Below, piece by piece: positions 1-8,084 of a DNA stretch of 24,130 bases. Every line of letters begins with the position of its first letter. Position 1 is the stretch's first letter. The DNA is from JBHHYR01 sp046757585 (GTDB lineage Bacteria; Desulfobacterota; Binatia; HRBIN30). The notes beneath the pieces are model-generated. The model was not told the DNA's origin and ran no database searches. It saw nothing but the letters and a program-made list of their open reading frames with translations. Both the position numbers and the translations under genes were made by a program. The stretch is taken from contig JBHHYR010000038.1 of the NCBI GenBank assembly GCA_046757585.1, forward strand, positions 1 through 24,130. Direction: 5' to 3'.

Positions 1-267
1 CTTGCCGACAACGCGCAGTACTGGATCGGCAGTTGCTATTATGGGCAGCGCGACTACAATCGGGCTATCATCGAGTTGAACGAGGTGCTGCTGAAATACC
101 CGAGAGCTGACAAGGTGCCGGGGGCGCTGCTGATGCTGGCCGACGCCTTCGCCGACTCGGGAGACAAGATTGACGCCCGGCTCATTCTCCAGAAGTTGAT
201 CAGTGACCATCCGCGCTCGGCGGAAGCCGAACGAGGCCGACGGGCCTTGCAGTCCCTCGGCGAATAG
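1..267 (+). CDS. YbgF/CpoB-like TPR protein, C-terminal part (5' truncated)
   Basis: The open frame runs in from before base 1 and ends at TAG 265-267, giving 88 visible residues. They form tetratricopeptide helices typical of the C-terminal domain of YbgF/CpoB: a start like ADNAQYWIGSCYYGQRDY, a second repeat with AIIELNEVLLKYP, then KVPGALLMLADAF and a final LISDHPRSAEAERGR repeat. In that family this domain sits in the periplasm and works with the Tol-Pal system. The repeat spacing and the 'yP.s..a..A..rl..l' ending fit well, but the N-terminal coiled coil and signal peptide lie outside the window. A BamD-like or other envelope TPR protein cannot be excluded. The next gene starts 41 bases downstream, so co-transcription with ribF is possible. 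Confidence 0.72.
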   Translation, partial: LADNAQYWIGSCYYGQRDYNRAIIELNEVLLKYPRADKVPGALLMLADAFADSGDKIDARLILQKLISDHPRSAEAERGRRALQSLGE

Positions 268-308
268 CTGGCGGGTGGGCTGCGCCGCGAGCGCGCGCGT
301 GACAGACC

Positions 309-1244
309 ATGCTGCTGCTCCGTTCCCTGGAGCGGGTCGGACGTCGCTTCACTGCGCCGGTCGTGACCCTGGGGAATTTCGACGGTGTGCACCGGGGACA
401 CCAGACGATCTTCGGCCGGGTGGTCGCGCGCGCACGCACGCAGTGCGGCCAGGCCGTAGTGCTGACGTTCCATCCGCATCCGGCCGCCGTGTTGGCGCCC
501 GACCGTGCGCCCAGGCTGATCACCGACTGGCACACGCGGATCGAGCGCATCGGCGCTCTGGGCGTGGATGCCGTGATCGTCCAACACTTCACCCGGGCGT
601 TCGCGGAAATCACGGCCGAGGACTTCGTGCGGCGTTTCTTGGTCGGTGGCTTGGGCGTGCGCGCCGTCGTGGTCGGGCACCGCGTCAGTTTCGGACACGA
701 GCGGGGCGGGGGAGCCGAGACGTTGCGCCAGTTGGGGGCGGCGCACGGTTTCGCGGTCGAGGTGATCGGACCAGTCGAGGTTGACGGGCTCGTGGTCAGC
801 AGCAGCGCGATCCGGCGAGCAATCGGAGCAGGGGACTTGCGTCGGGCGCAGCAGCTGCTCGGCCGCCCGCCGAGTGTGTCGGGTCGCGTGGTCCACGGCC
901 ATCACCGCGGCAAGGCGCTTGGCTTTCCGACGGCCAACCTGCGCCTCAGGGGCGTGGTCCTCCCCCCCGACGGCGTTTACGCGGTCCGCGCCCGGGTGCA
1001 GGGCAGTCTGCAGCCAGGCATCGCCAACCTTGGATTCAACCCGACCTTCCAGGACCATACGCGCGGCTTGGAGGTGCATCTGTTCGATGTCGACACGCAC
1101 CTCTACGGCCAACGAATTGAAGTGTGCTTTGTGGAACGGTTGCGTGGCGAAGTGCGATTTCCCAACGCGCAGGCGCTGGCGTCTCAGATTGCCACAGACG
1201 TTGCCGCCGCCCGGCGCATCCTGGGGGTGTCGAGAGCATCGTGA
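309..1244 (+). CDS. ribF: Bifunctional riboflavin kinase / FAD synthetase RibF
   Basis: The 311-residue product has the normal RibF length. It makes FMN from riboflavin and ATP, then FAD from FMN and ATP, in the cytoplasm. The N-terminal FAD-synthetase (nucleotidyltransferase) half shows GNFDGVHRGHQ at about residues 22-32 and the SSSAIRRAI motif near residue 160. The C-terminal riboflavin-kinase half shows VVHGHHRGKALGFPTANL near residue 200, followed by PPDGVYAV and NLGFNPTF. The ATG at 309 is chosen because it directly precedes the conserved start (TLGNFDG follows 20 residues later); the ribosome site in front of it is weak. The stop overlaps the GTG start of the next gene by four bases (GTGA, 1241-1244), so the two are probably translationally coupled. 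Confidence 0.95.
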   Translation: MLLLRSLERVGRRFTAPVVTLGNFDGVHRGHQTIFGRVVARARTQCGQAVVLTFHPHPAAVLAPDRAPRLITDWHTRIERIGALGVDAVIVQHFTRAFAEITAEDFVRRFLVGGLGVRAVVVGHRVSFGHERGGGAETLRQLGAAHGFAVEVIGPVEVDGLVVSSSAIRRAIGAGDLRRAQQLLGRPPSVSGRVVHGHHRGKALGFPTANLRLRGVVLPPDGVYAVRARVQGSLQPGIANLGFNPTFQDHTRGLEVHLFDVDTHLYGQRIEVCFVERLRGEVRFPNAQALASQIATDVAAARRILGVSRAS

Positions 1245-2170
1245 GCGCGGGCGAACGCATCACGGTGGGCGCGCGCGCCGCTGGGCGGCGCTTGGATCAG
1301 TACCTGACGAGCCAGGGCAAGTGGGGGTCGCGTGCGCAGGTGCAGCGCCTGATCGCGGCAGGCTCCGTGCAGCTCGAGGGCCGGCGGGCCAAGGCCGCCA
1401 CGCTGCTGCGGTGCGGCCAGACCATCGACGTTCGCGCCGTGTCCCCGCCGGTGCCGATCAGCGTTGAGGCCGAACCAATTCCGCTGGATGTCCTCTACGA
1501 AGACGACGCCTTGCTTGTCATCAACAAGCCGCCCGGTCTCGTGGTGCACCCTGCTCCCGGGCATTGGCGGGGGACGCTGGTGAGTGCGTTGCTGCACCAC
1601 TGGCAGGGGCCCCTGCCGGGGCTCGATCCGGCCCGGCCGGGTATCGTGCACCGTCTCGACAAAGACACGTCAGGCGTGTTGGTCGTCGCCAAGGATGCGG
1701 ACACACTGGCTGCACTTGGGGTGCAGTTTCGGCGGCGGGAGGTGGAGAAACAGTACCTCGCCTTCGTGTGGGGCCGCGTGCGCCAGCAGAGCGGGACGAT
1801 CGCCGAGCCGATTGGTCGCAACCCGGTCCACCGGAAGCGTATGGCAGTGCGAGCCGGCGGGCGTGAAGCTCTCACGTCCTTCGACGTCGTGGAACGGCTG
1901 GAGGGGGTGACCGTCGTCCGCTTGTTCCCGAAAACGGGCCGCACGCATCAGCTGCGGGTGCACCTGGCTGCGATCGGTCATCCGATCGTCGGCGACAAGG
2001 TGTATGGCGGCGGACGCCATCGTACTGGTCAGGTGCGGGTGCCGCGCCAGGCTCTGCATGCGGAGAAGATCACGCTGCGCCACCCACGCACGCAGGTCCG
2101 GGTCAGTTTCGTTGCCCCGCTAGCCGGCGACCTGGTCGCACTGCGGCAGTGCTGGGCGCGTGCAGCTTGA
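1241..2170 (+). CDS. rluD: RluA/RluD-family 23S rRNA pseudouridine synthase
   Basis: The 309-residue protein isomerises specific uridines to pseudouridine; RluD acts on helix 69 of 23S rRNA during 50S maturation. An N-terminal S4 RNA-binding domain (about residues 15-65, RLDQYLTSQGKWGSRAQVQR) is followed by the synthase core. The core has INKPPGLVVHP near residue 95, the catalytic motif HRLDKDTSG with Asp140, and the RTHQLRVHLAAIGHPIVGD block near the end. The frame is open upstream to 1124, but the GTG at 1241 gives a standard S4 start and overlaps the ribF stop by four bases. RluD is the likeliest member of the family, but RluC-type specificity cannot be excluded from sequence alone. A perfect -35 hexamer for the next transcript overlaps its stop codon. 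Confidence 0.9.
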   Translation: MSAGERITVGARAAGRRLDQYLTSQGKWGSRAQVQRLIAAGSVQLEGRRAKAATLLRCGQTIDVRAVSPPVPISVEAEPIPLDVLYEDDALLVINKPPGLVVHPAPGHWRGTLVSALLHHWQGPLPGLDPARPGIVHRLDKDTSGVLVVAKDADTLAALGVQFRRREVEKQYLAFVWGRVRQQSGTIAEPIGRNPVHRKRMAVRAGGREALTSFDVVERLEGVTVVRLFPKTGRTHQLRVHLAAIGHPIVGDKVYGGGRHRTGQVRVPRQALHAEKITLRHPRTQVRVSFVAPLAGDLVALRQCWARAA

Positions 2171-2195
2171 CAATGTACACGGGGTTCACTAGCGT
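2167..2195 (+). promoter_or_regulatory. Predicted sigma-70-type promoter for rho
   Basis: TTGACA (2167-2172) is a perfect -35. It is followed by a 17-base spacer and TAGCGT (2190-2195), a weaker -10 with T, A and final T matching. It overlaps the rluD stop codon (2168-2170). A start near 2202 would give rho a leader of about 100 nt. The 132-base gap to rho holds no other convincing gene. Confidence 0.55.
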
Positions 2196-2302
2196 GAGAT
2201 GTCAGAGTACGCGAAGAGCGTGCCAGGTTCGCCACCTCGGGGCGGCCAGTTTGCCACGCTGCGAAATCCTGAACAACGACTGTCGAGAGAGAGGGTAGAT
2301 GT

Positions 2303-3718
2303 ATGGCCGACGAAGCCGTCGGGAGAAACAAGCAGACCGCTGCGAGCGGTACGCGCGTGGAGCGCCGCCGCCGCAATAGTGACGATGCGGACGAAACCGC
2401 TCGTGCGCGGGCGAAAACCGAGCCCGCGGCGGGGCCCGCGGTTGAGGAACCCCCGGTGAAAGACGGGGCGCTCAACCTCAAGGCGCTCAAGGGTAAGAAG
2501 ATCAGCGAGCTGGCGCGCCTTGCGAAGAACTTCAACGTTGACGGCGCTTCCAACATGCGCAAGCAGGAGCTGATCTTTGCGATCCTCGGCGCGCAGACCG
2601 AGCAAAACGGGTTCGTCTACGGCGAAGGGGTGCTCGAGATTCTCCCCGACGGGTTCGGATTCCTGCGCGCCCCCGATTACAACTACCTTCCCGGCCCCGA
2701 CGACATCTATATCTCGCCCAGCCAGATCCGGCGCTTCAACTTGCGCACGGGTGACGTGGTCTCCGGACAGATCCGGCCGCCCAAGGAGGGTGAACGGTAC
2801 TTCGCGCTGCTGAAGGTCGAGGCGATTAACTACGAAGAGCCAGAGCGAGCACGCGAGAAGATCCTGTTCGACAACCTCACTCCGCTATATCCGAACCAGC
2901 AGCTCAAGCTCGAACACCATCCGGGAGAATACACGACGCGGATCATCGATCTGTTCACCCCCATCGGCAAGGGGACGCGCGGTCTGATCGTGGCGCCGCC
3001 CCGGACCGGGAAGACCATGATGTTGCAGAACATCGCTCACGGCATCACCCGCAATCACAAAGAGGTGGTGCTCATCGTGCTGCTCATCGACGAGCGCCCG
3101 GAAGAGGTCACCGACATGCAGCGCTCGGTCGACGGCGAGGTGATCAGCTCGACCTTCGACGAACCGGCGACCCGCCACGTGCAAGTGGCGGAGATGGTGA
3201 TCGAGAAGGCGAAGCGGTTGGTTGAACACGGCCGCGACGTGGTGATCTTGCTGGACAGCATTACGCGCCTGGCGCGAGCGTACAACACCGTGGTCCCGCC
3301 CAGCGGCAAAATCCTTTCCGGCGGCGTTGATTCCAACGCGCTGCACAAACCGAAGAAGTTTCTCGGTGCAGCCCGCAACATCGAAGACGGCGGCAGCCTG
3401 ACTATCATGGGAACGGCTCTCATCGATACGGGGAGCCGCATGGACGAAGTGATCTTCGAGGAGTTCAAGGCGACCGGTAACATGGAAATCCACCTGGACC
3501 GCCGCCTGGTGGACAAACGCATCTTTCCCGCGATCGACGTCAACCGCTCGGGTACCCGCAAGGAGGAACTCCTGCTCGGCAAAGACGTCATCGCCCGCGT
3601 CTGGATCCTGCGCAAACTGCTGGCGCAGCTGAACCCGGTCGAGACCATGGAATTCATCATCGACAAGATCGCGGATACCAAGGACAATCAGGAATTCCTG
3701 GATTCGATGAACCAGTGA
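2303..3718 (+). CDS. rho: Transcription termination factor Rho
   Basis: A hexameric RNA-dependent ATPase/helicase that ends transcription. The 471-residue product is longer than the E. coli protein (419) because of a charged N-terminal extension of about 55 residues rich in Arg, Glu and Ala. It continues with a Rho_N helical domain (about 57-97), a cold-shock-like RNA-binding domain (about 104-176) and the ATPase. Visible motifs are Walker A APPRTGKT (231-238), the DERPEEVTD block with the catalytic glutamate (263-271), Walker B VVILLDS (313-319), the Q-loop SGKILSGGVDSNALHKP (334-350) and the arginine-finger segment ending LDR400. The P-loop has Arg-Thr where E. coli has Lys-Ala, a variant I recall in other phyla. 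ATG 2303 is preceded by GAGAGAGGG at 2287-2295. Neither rpmE nor prfA follows it. Confidence 0.97.
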   Translation: MADEAVGRNKQTAASGTRVERRRRNSDDADETARARAKTEPAAGPAVEEPPVKDGALNLKALKGKKISELARLAKNFNVDGASNMRKQELIFAILGAQTEQNGFVYGEGVLEILPDGFGFLRAPDYNYLPGPDDIYISPSQIRRFNLRTGDVVSGQIRPPKEGERYFALLKVEAINYEEPERAREKILFDNLTPLYPNQQLKLEHHPGEYTTRIIDLFTPIGKGTRGLIVAPPRTGKTMMLQNIAHGITRNHKEVVLIVLLIDERPEEVTDMQRSVDGEVISSTFDEPATRHVQVAEMVIEKAKRLVEHGRDVVILLDSITRLARAYNTVVPPSGKILSGGVDSNALHKPKKFLGAARNIEDGGSLTIMGTALIDTGSRMDEVIFEEFKATGNMEIHLDRRLVDKRIFPAIDVNRSGTRKEELLLGKDVIARVWILRKLLAQLNPVETMEFIIDKIADTKDNQEFLDSMNQ

Positions 3719-3726
3719 GGGTGCGG

Positions 3727-3756
3727 TTGCGATCACGCGAACCTTTCTGATATCCA
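3727..3756 (+). promoter_or_regulatory. Possible weak promoter for the rpsB-tsf cluster
   Basis: In the 66-base gap between rho and rpsB, TTGCGA (3727-3732) is followed after 18 bases by TATCCA (3751-3756). Both hexamers match the consensus only partly, so this is tentative. No terminator hairpin was seen in the gap, so read-through from rho is also possible. Confidence 0.28.
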
Positions 3757-3784
3757 ATCGTGAGCTAACAGGGAGAGACCACGT

Positions 3785-4564
3785 ATGCCAGAAGTGAGCA
3801 TGAAGCAGCTGCTCGAGGCCGGAGTCCATTTCGGCCACCAGACCAGTCGCTGGAATCCGAAGATGAAACCGTACATCTTCGGCGCACGAAACGGCATTTA
3901 CATCATCGACCTACAGCGTACCGTGAAGCTGTTTGAAGACGCCTACAACTTCGTCCGCGACCTTGCCGCTAATGGTGGCAGCATCTTGCTGGTTGGGACC
4001 AAGAAGCAGGCACAGGATGCCATTCGCGAAGAGACCGAACGGTGTGCGATGTTCTACGTGAACAATCGCTGGCTCGGCGGCACGTTGACCAACTTCCAGA
4101 CCATCAAACAAAGCATTGACCGTCTCAAGAAGTGCGAAGAGACCCTGGCCGATCCGGTGATGCGCGAAGCCTTGACCAAGAAGGAGATGCTGGGTGTGTC
4201 GCGCGAGCGCGATAAGTTGCTGACCGCACTCGGAGGTATCAAGGCCATGCGCAAACTGCCCGATGCGTTGTTCGTGATCGACCCCAAGAAAGAGGAGATC
4301 GCGGTCAAGGAAGCGAACAAGCTGCGGATTCCGGTGGTTGCGGTGGTCGATACGAACTGCGATCCGGACGTCATCGATTACAAGATTCCCGGCAACGACG
4401 ATGCGATTCGTGCCATTCGTCTCTTCTGCGCCGCCATTGCCGACGCCGTGCTCGAAGGCAGAGCCCTGGCCGAGGAGCGCGCCAAAGGGGCCGGTGCCGA
4501 GACCGCCGCGGCCGCCGAACCGATACCGGCCACCGCTCCCGCGATGCAAGGAGAGCTGGCGTGA
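3785..4564 (+). CDS. rpsB: 30S ribosomal protein S2
   Basis: Structural protein of the small ribosomal subunit, 259 residues. It opens with the family signature MKQLLEAGVHFGHQTSRWNPKM (residues 6-27). It keeps YIIDLQRTV, LLVGTKKQAQ, NNRWLGGTLTNF, DALFVIDPKKE and the C-terminal PGNDDAIRAI block that precedes the last helices. The tail of about 25 residues is Ala/Pro/Glu-rich and poorly constrained. ATG 3785 has GGGAGAG at 3771-3777, eight bases upstream. The stop TGA (4562-4564) overlaps the GTG start of tsf by four bases, the usual rpsB-tsf pairing. Confidence 0.98.
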   Translation: MPEVSMKQLLEAGVHFGHQTSRWNPKMKPYIFGARNGIYIIDLQRTVKLFEDAYNFVRDLAANGGSILLVGTKKQAQDAIREETERCAMFYVNNRWLGGTLTNFQTIKQSIDRLKKCEETLADPVMREALTKKEMLGVSRERDKLLTALGGIKAMRKLPDALFVIDPKKEEIAVKEANKLRIPVVAVVDTNCDPDVIDYKIPGNDDAIRAIRLFCAAIADAVLEGRALAEERAKGAGAETAAAAEPIPATAPAMQGELA

Positions 4565-5175
4565 GCGGAATCAGCGCGGCGCAGGTCCGCGAACTGCGCG
4601 ACAAGACCGGCGCTGGCATGATGGACTGCAAAAGAGCGCTCGCGGACAGCGGCGGCGACCTCGAAAAGGCCGTCGTGTCGCTGCGCGCAAAGGGACTGGC
4701 GGCGGCGGCCAAGCGATCCTCCCGCGCCGCCAGCGAAGGGCAGGTGGGCGCATACGTGCACGCCGGAGGGAAGATCGGCGTGCTGGTCGAGGTCAATTGC
4801 GAAACCGATTTTGTGGCCCGGACACCACAGTTCCAAGCCCTCGTGAAGGACCTGGCCATGCAGGTGGCGGCTGCCGGCCCGCAGTACGTGAGCCGTGAGG
4901 ACGTGCCCCGCGAGGTCCTCGAGGCCGAGCGGGAGATCTATCGATCCCAGGTCAGCGGATCTGGCAAGCCGGCGGGAGTGGTCGATAAGATTATCGACGG
5001 TAAGGTGGCCAAGTTCTTCAGCGACGTTTGCCTGCTCGAGCAGCCGTTCATCAAAGCACCACAGCACACCGTCGGACAGCGCGTGACCGATGCCATCGCG
5101 CAACTGGGCGAAAACATCGTGGTGCGGCGCTTTGCGCGCTTTCAGCTTGGAGAGACGACCGAGCGCGCCGCGTGA
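4561..5175 (+). CDS. tsf: Translation elongation factor EF-Ts (short form)
   Basis: Guanine nucleotide exchange factor that recycles EF-Tu from GDP to GTP. The 204-residue length matches the short EF-Ts of many bacteria with a single core subdomain, rather than the ~283-residue E. coli form. Visible features are the N-terminal UBA-like segment VRELRDKTGAGMMDCKRAL (about 10-28) that contacts EF-Tu, the hallmark ETDFVAR (about 81-87), and the C-terminal LLEQPFIKAP followed by a return to the core strand. It starts at GTG 4561 inside the rpsB stop, so translation is coupled. pyrH begins seven bases after its stop. Confidence 0.97.
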   Translation: MSGISAAQVRELRDKTGAGMMDCKRALADSGGDLEKAVVSLRAKGLAAAAKRSSRAASEGQVGAYVHAGGKIGVLVEVNCETDFVARTPQFQALVKDLAMQVAAAGPQYVSREDVPREVLEAEREIYRSQVSGSGKPAGVVDKIIDGKVAKFFSDVCLLEQPFIKAPQHTVGQRVTDAIAQLGENIVVRRFARFQLGETTERAA

Positions 5176-5182
5176 GACCGCC

Positions 5183-5941
5183 GTGAGCCCAGCGCCCTCG
5201 ACCAACGCGCCGGCGGCGAGTCGGCCGCCAGCGAAGCTGCAGTACCGGCGAGTGCTGCTCAAGCTCAGCGGTGAGGCTCTGATGCGCGAGCACGGCTACG
5301 GGATCGATTCCGGTGTGCTCGAAGCGATCGCCAGCGAACTGCAAGAGGTGCACGGGTTGGGCTGCGAGCTGGCAATCGTGATCGGCGGCGGCAATATCTT
5401 TCGCGGACTGGCCGGCAGCGCCGGTGGGATGGAGCGCGCGAACGCCGACTACATGGGCATGCTGGCGACCGTGATCAACGCGCTGGCGCTGCAGGATGCG
5501 CTGGAGCGCATCGAGGTGATGACCCGCGTCATGTCCGCGATCGCCATGCAGCAGATCGCCGAGCCCTACATTCGCCGCCGGGCCAGGCGCCATCTCGAGA
5601 AGGGACGCGTCGTAATCTTTGCCGCCGGAACGGGCAACCCCTTCTTCACCACCGACACCGCAGCGAGCTTGCGGGCCGTCGAAATCGGTGCGCAAGTTAT
5701 TCTCAAGGCGACCAACGTCGATGGCATCTACGACGCAGATCCCAAGCGGTGCCCCGAGGCCAAGAAATTTCGCGATTTGCGTTACATCGACTTTCTCAGT
5801 CGTCATCTGAAAGTGATGGACTCGACCGCGATCTCCCTGTGCATGGACAACGAGTTGCCGCTCATCGTCTTCGACCTCAGTACCCGTGGAAACATCAAGC
5901 GTGCGGTCTGCGGCGAAGCCATCGGTACCGTTGTGCACTAG
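5183..5941 (+). CDS. pyrH: UMP kinase
   Basis: Phosphorylates UMP to UDP with ATP in pyrimidine nucleotide synthesis; a hexameric amino-acid-kinase-fold enzyme. The 252-residue product shows LLKLSGEAL (residues 25-33), GGGNIFRGL (68-76), DYMGMLATVINALALQD (about 89-105), GTGNPFFTTDTAASLRA (about 154-170) and ATNVDGIYDADP (about 180-191). The frame is open back to 5090 inside tsf. GTG 5183, seven bases after the tsf stop, is the first start that avoids a long overlap. It gives a leader of about 20 Ala/Pro-rich residues before the first beta strand, longer than usual. It sits in the classic rpsB-tsf-pyrH-frr cluster. Confidence 0.95.
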   Translation: MSPAPSTNAPAASRPPAKLQYRRVLLKLSGEALMREHGYGIDSGVLEAIASELQEVHGLGCELAIVIGGGNIFRGLAGSAGGMERANADYMGMLATVINALALQDALERIEVMTRVMSAIAMQQIAEPYIRRRARRHLEKGRVVIFAAGTGNPFFTTDTAASLRAVEIGAQVILKATNVDGIYDADPKRCPEAKKFRDLRYIDFLSRHLKVMDSTAISLCMDNELPLIVFDLSTRGNIKRAVCGEAIGTVVH

Positions 5942-5948
5942 CCGCGGC

Positions 5949-6506
5949 ATGACCGACGCGGTCATCGCAGACCTCCGCAAGGAGCTGGAACGCACGGTCG
6001 GCGCGCTGCGCAAGGAACTGGCCCGTACCCGTACCGGCCGAGCATCGATCGCGTTGCTCGACGGGATCACGGTTGACTACTACGGCACACGGACGCCCCT
6101 GAATCAGCTCGCCGGACTGAGTGCGCCGGAGCCGCGGCTGCTTGTCGTGCAACCGTACGACAAGAGTGTTCTTGGCCAAATCGAGCGCGCCATCTTGCAG
6201 TCAGACGTGGGCTTGGTGCCCGTCAATGACGGCAAGATCCTGCGTGTGCCGATACCCGAGCTCACGGAGGAACGGCGCCGGGAAATCGTCAAACACGTGC
6301 GCAAGGTTGCCGAAGACTACCGCGTGTCGGTACGCAATCACCGCCGTGATGCCATCGATCTGCTGAAATCGATGGAGAAGGCCAAGGAGCTGACTGAAGA
6401 CGAGTTACGCCGCGGCCAGGAAAAGGTTCAGGAGATCACGAAGACGTACATCGAACGCGTCGATCAGATCCTCAAGGTCAAAGAAGACGAGATCATGGAG
6501 GTCTGA
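5949..6506 (+). CDS. frr: Ribosome recycling factor
   Basis: Works with EF-G to split post-termination ribosomes. At 185 residues it has exactly the family's usual length. Landmarks are the N-terminal helix with LRTRTGRAS-like spacing (KELARTRTGRASIALLDGI), DYYGTRTPLNQLAGLSAPEPR, the VPIPELTEERRREIVKHVRK helix and the C-terminal three-helix bundle ending KVKEDEIMEV. ATG 5949 is chosen: it lies seven bases after the pyrH stop and gives the canonical N-terminus. Upstream in-frame starts (to 5886) would overlap pyrH. Confidence 0.97.
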   Translation: MTDAVIADLRKELERTVGALRKELARTRTGRASIALLDGITVDYYGTRTPLNQLAGLSAPEPRLLVVQPYDKSVLGQIERAILQSDVGLVPVNDGKILRVPIPELTEERRREIVKHVRKVAEDYRVSVRNHRRDAIDLLKSMEKAKELTEDELRRGQEKVQEITKTYIERVDQILKVKEDEIMEV

Positions 6507-6509
6507 GCG

Positions 6510-7280
6510 GTGGCGGCAACGATCGCGATACCAGAGCTCGACCGGCGCCGCTTACCCCGCCACGTGGCCATCATTATGGACGGCAACGGGCGCTGGGCGC
6601 AGCGCCGGGGCCTGAGTCGCATCGAGGGGCACAAGCGCGGCAAGGATTCCGTCCGCGCCGTGGTGGAGGCTAGCCGGCGCTTAGGCCTCTCGTACCTCAG
6701 CTTGTTTGCCTTCTCTACGGAGAACTGGAACCGCCCCCGGCGTGAGGTCAACGCCCTCATGGGCCTGCTGCGCCGCTACTTGCGGACCGAACTGCGTAGG
6801 ATGATGAAGAACGGCATCCGCTTGCTCGCCATCGGTGACATCGGGCGGCTGCCCGTCACCCTGCAGCGGGACTTGCGCACTGCCATCGAGACCACCGCGT
6901 GCAATGGCCGGATGACGGTGGTGTTGGCCGTCAGCTACGGCGGCCGCGAAGAGATCGTGCAAGCTGCACGGGCCTTGGCGCGCGATGCGCGTGCAGGTCG
7001 CATCGACCCTGACGCCATCGATGAGACGGTTTTCAGCCGCTATCTGAACACCGCCGGCATCCCCGAGCCTGATCTGCTGATCCGGACCAGCGGTGAGATG
7101 CGTATTTCGAACTTCTTTCTCTGGCAGAGTGCGTACACCGAGATCTACGTGACGGACACGCTCTGGCCCGACTTTCGCGAGCCGCAGTTTTGCGAAGCCT
7201 TGTCCCATTATCAGCAGCGGGAGCGGCGCTTCGGCCGTGTTGCCGAACGGATGGAGCAACGGCTTCGTGCTGCGCGCTAG
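6510..7280 (+). CDS. uppS: Isoprenyl (undecaprenyl diphosphate) synthase, cis-prenyltransferase
   Basis: Condenses isopentenyl diphosphate units onto farnesyl diphosphate to make the C55 lipid carrier for peptidoglycan. The 256-residue product has the HVAIIMDGNGRWA motif with the catalytic Asp24, FAFSTENWNRP (about residues 72-82) and RTSGEMRISNFFLWQ (about 195-209) with the substrate-binding Arg pair. The start is GTG 6510, three bases after the frr stop. The gene ends at TAG 7278-7280, and cdsA starts 14 bases before that end. Linkage to cdsA is the normal arrangement. No isoprenoid-precursor gene (dxr) follows in this window. Confidence 0.95.
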   Translation: MAATIAIPELDRRRLPRHVAIIMDGNGRWAQRRGLSRIEGHKRGKDSVRAVVEASRRLGLSYLSLFAFSTENWNRPRREVNALMGLLRRYLRTELRRMMKNGIRLLAIGDIGRLPVTLQRDLRTAIETTACNGRMTVVLAVSYGGREEIVQAARALARDARAGRIDPDAIDETVFSRYLNTAGIPEPDLLIRTSGEMRISNFFLWQSAYTEIYVTDTLWPDFREPQFCEALSHYQQRERRFGRVAERMEQRLRAAR

Positions 7281-8061
7281 GCTGCTCACCGCCGCCGTCG
7301 CGATTCCGCTCCTCCTGGCGCTCATCCTGTACCCGTCCCCTTGGCCCTTGACGACGCTTGTTGGCGTCGTCACTGTGCTCGGAGTCGGCGAGTACGCGAC
7401 CATGGCCTTCCCCACGCAGCGTGGGCAACGCGTCCTGACGATCTGCCTTGGTGTCGCGGTGGTGGCGGGCGCCGCTGGACAGACAGCACACTGGTTTGGT
7501 GCCGCGCTCGCGCTTGCAGTGAGCACCGTCCTGGTCTGGACGCTGTTTGCGCGGGCCGACTTTGCACAGAGTCTCAATGACACGGGACGCTCGCTGGTGG
7601 GGCTGATGTACGTTGGATACCTGCTCCCCCATTTCATCTTTTTGCGCGCGATCCCTCACGGCCCATGGTGGGTCATCTTCGTCCTGGTTATTGGCATGGC
7701 CGGGGACACCACGGGCTATGCGGTCGGGCGTGCCTTTGGGCGCCACAAGCTGATGCCCCGGGTCAGTCCGGGCAAGACCACGGAAGGCGCGGTGGGCATT
7801 CTTGTCGCCAGCCTGGTGGGCGCGGCAGCCTGCAAGCTCCTGTTCCTGCGTGAGCTGGGATGGGGGGAACTGACAGGGCTTGCGCTCGTGATGGCGGCGC
7901 TTGGCCAGCTCGGCGACCTGAGCGAATCCGTCATGAAGCGGACCTTTGGGGCGAAAGAGTCAGGGTGGCTGTTCCCGGGGCATGGGGGTGTGCTGGATCG
8001 TGTCGACAGCCTCCTTTTCCCCGTCACCTTTCTATATTATTATATTCTCTTGTTCCGCTGA
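7267..8061 (+). CDS. cdsA: Phosphatidate cytidylyltransferase (CDP-diglyceride synthase)
   Basis: Integral membrane enzyme making CDP-diacylglycerol from phosphatidate and CTP. The product of 264 residues has multiple hydrophobic segments, GDTTGYAVGRAFGRHKL (146-162), the SPGKTTEGAVG motif (167-177) and the C-terminal signature from S221 to D247 ending in PGHGGVLDRVD. The signature normally reads Lys-Asp; here it is Lys230-Glu231, a conservative but uncommon change. GTG 7267 is preferred because GGAG lies 10 bases upstream and it gives a basic start before the first membrane span; the frame is open upstream to 7237. Its product is the substrate of PssA (12436), encoded downstream. Confidence 0.94.
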   Translation: MLRARLLTAAVAIPLLLALILYPSPWPLTTLVGVVTVLGVGEYATMAFPTQRGQRVLTICLGVAVVAGAAGQTAHWFGAALALAVSTVLVWTLFARADFAQSLNDTGRSLVGLMYVGYLLPHFIFLRAIPHGPWWVIFVLVIGMAGDTTGYAVGRAFGRHKLMPRVSPGKTTEGAVGILVASLVGAAACKLLFLRELGWGELTGLALVMAALGQLGDLSESVMKRTFGAKESGWLFPGHGGVLDRVDSLLFPVTFLYYYILLFR

Positions 8062-8084
8062 TCGGCGGGGAGTCAGGAGCGCGC

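Noticed and set aside
2199..2459. 86-residue + strand frame starting in the rho leader
   Set aside because: It begins at the predicted transcription start without a ribosome site and runs out of frame through the rho N-terminus; no recognisable domain.
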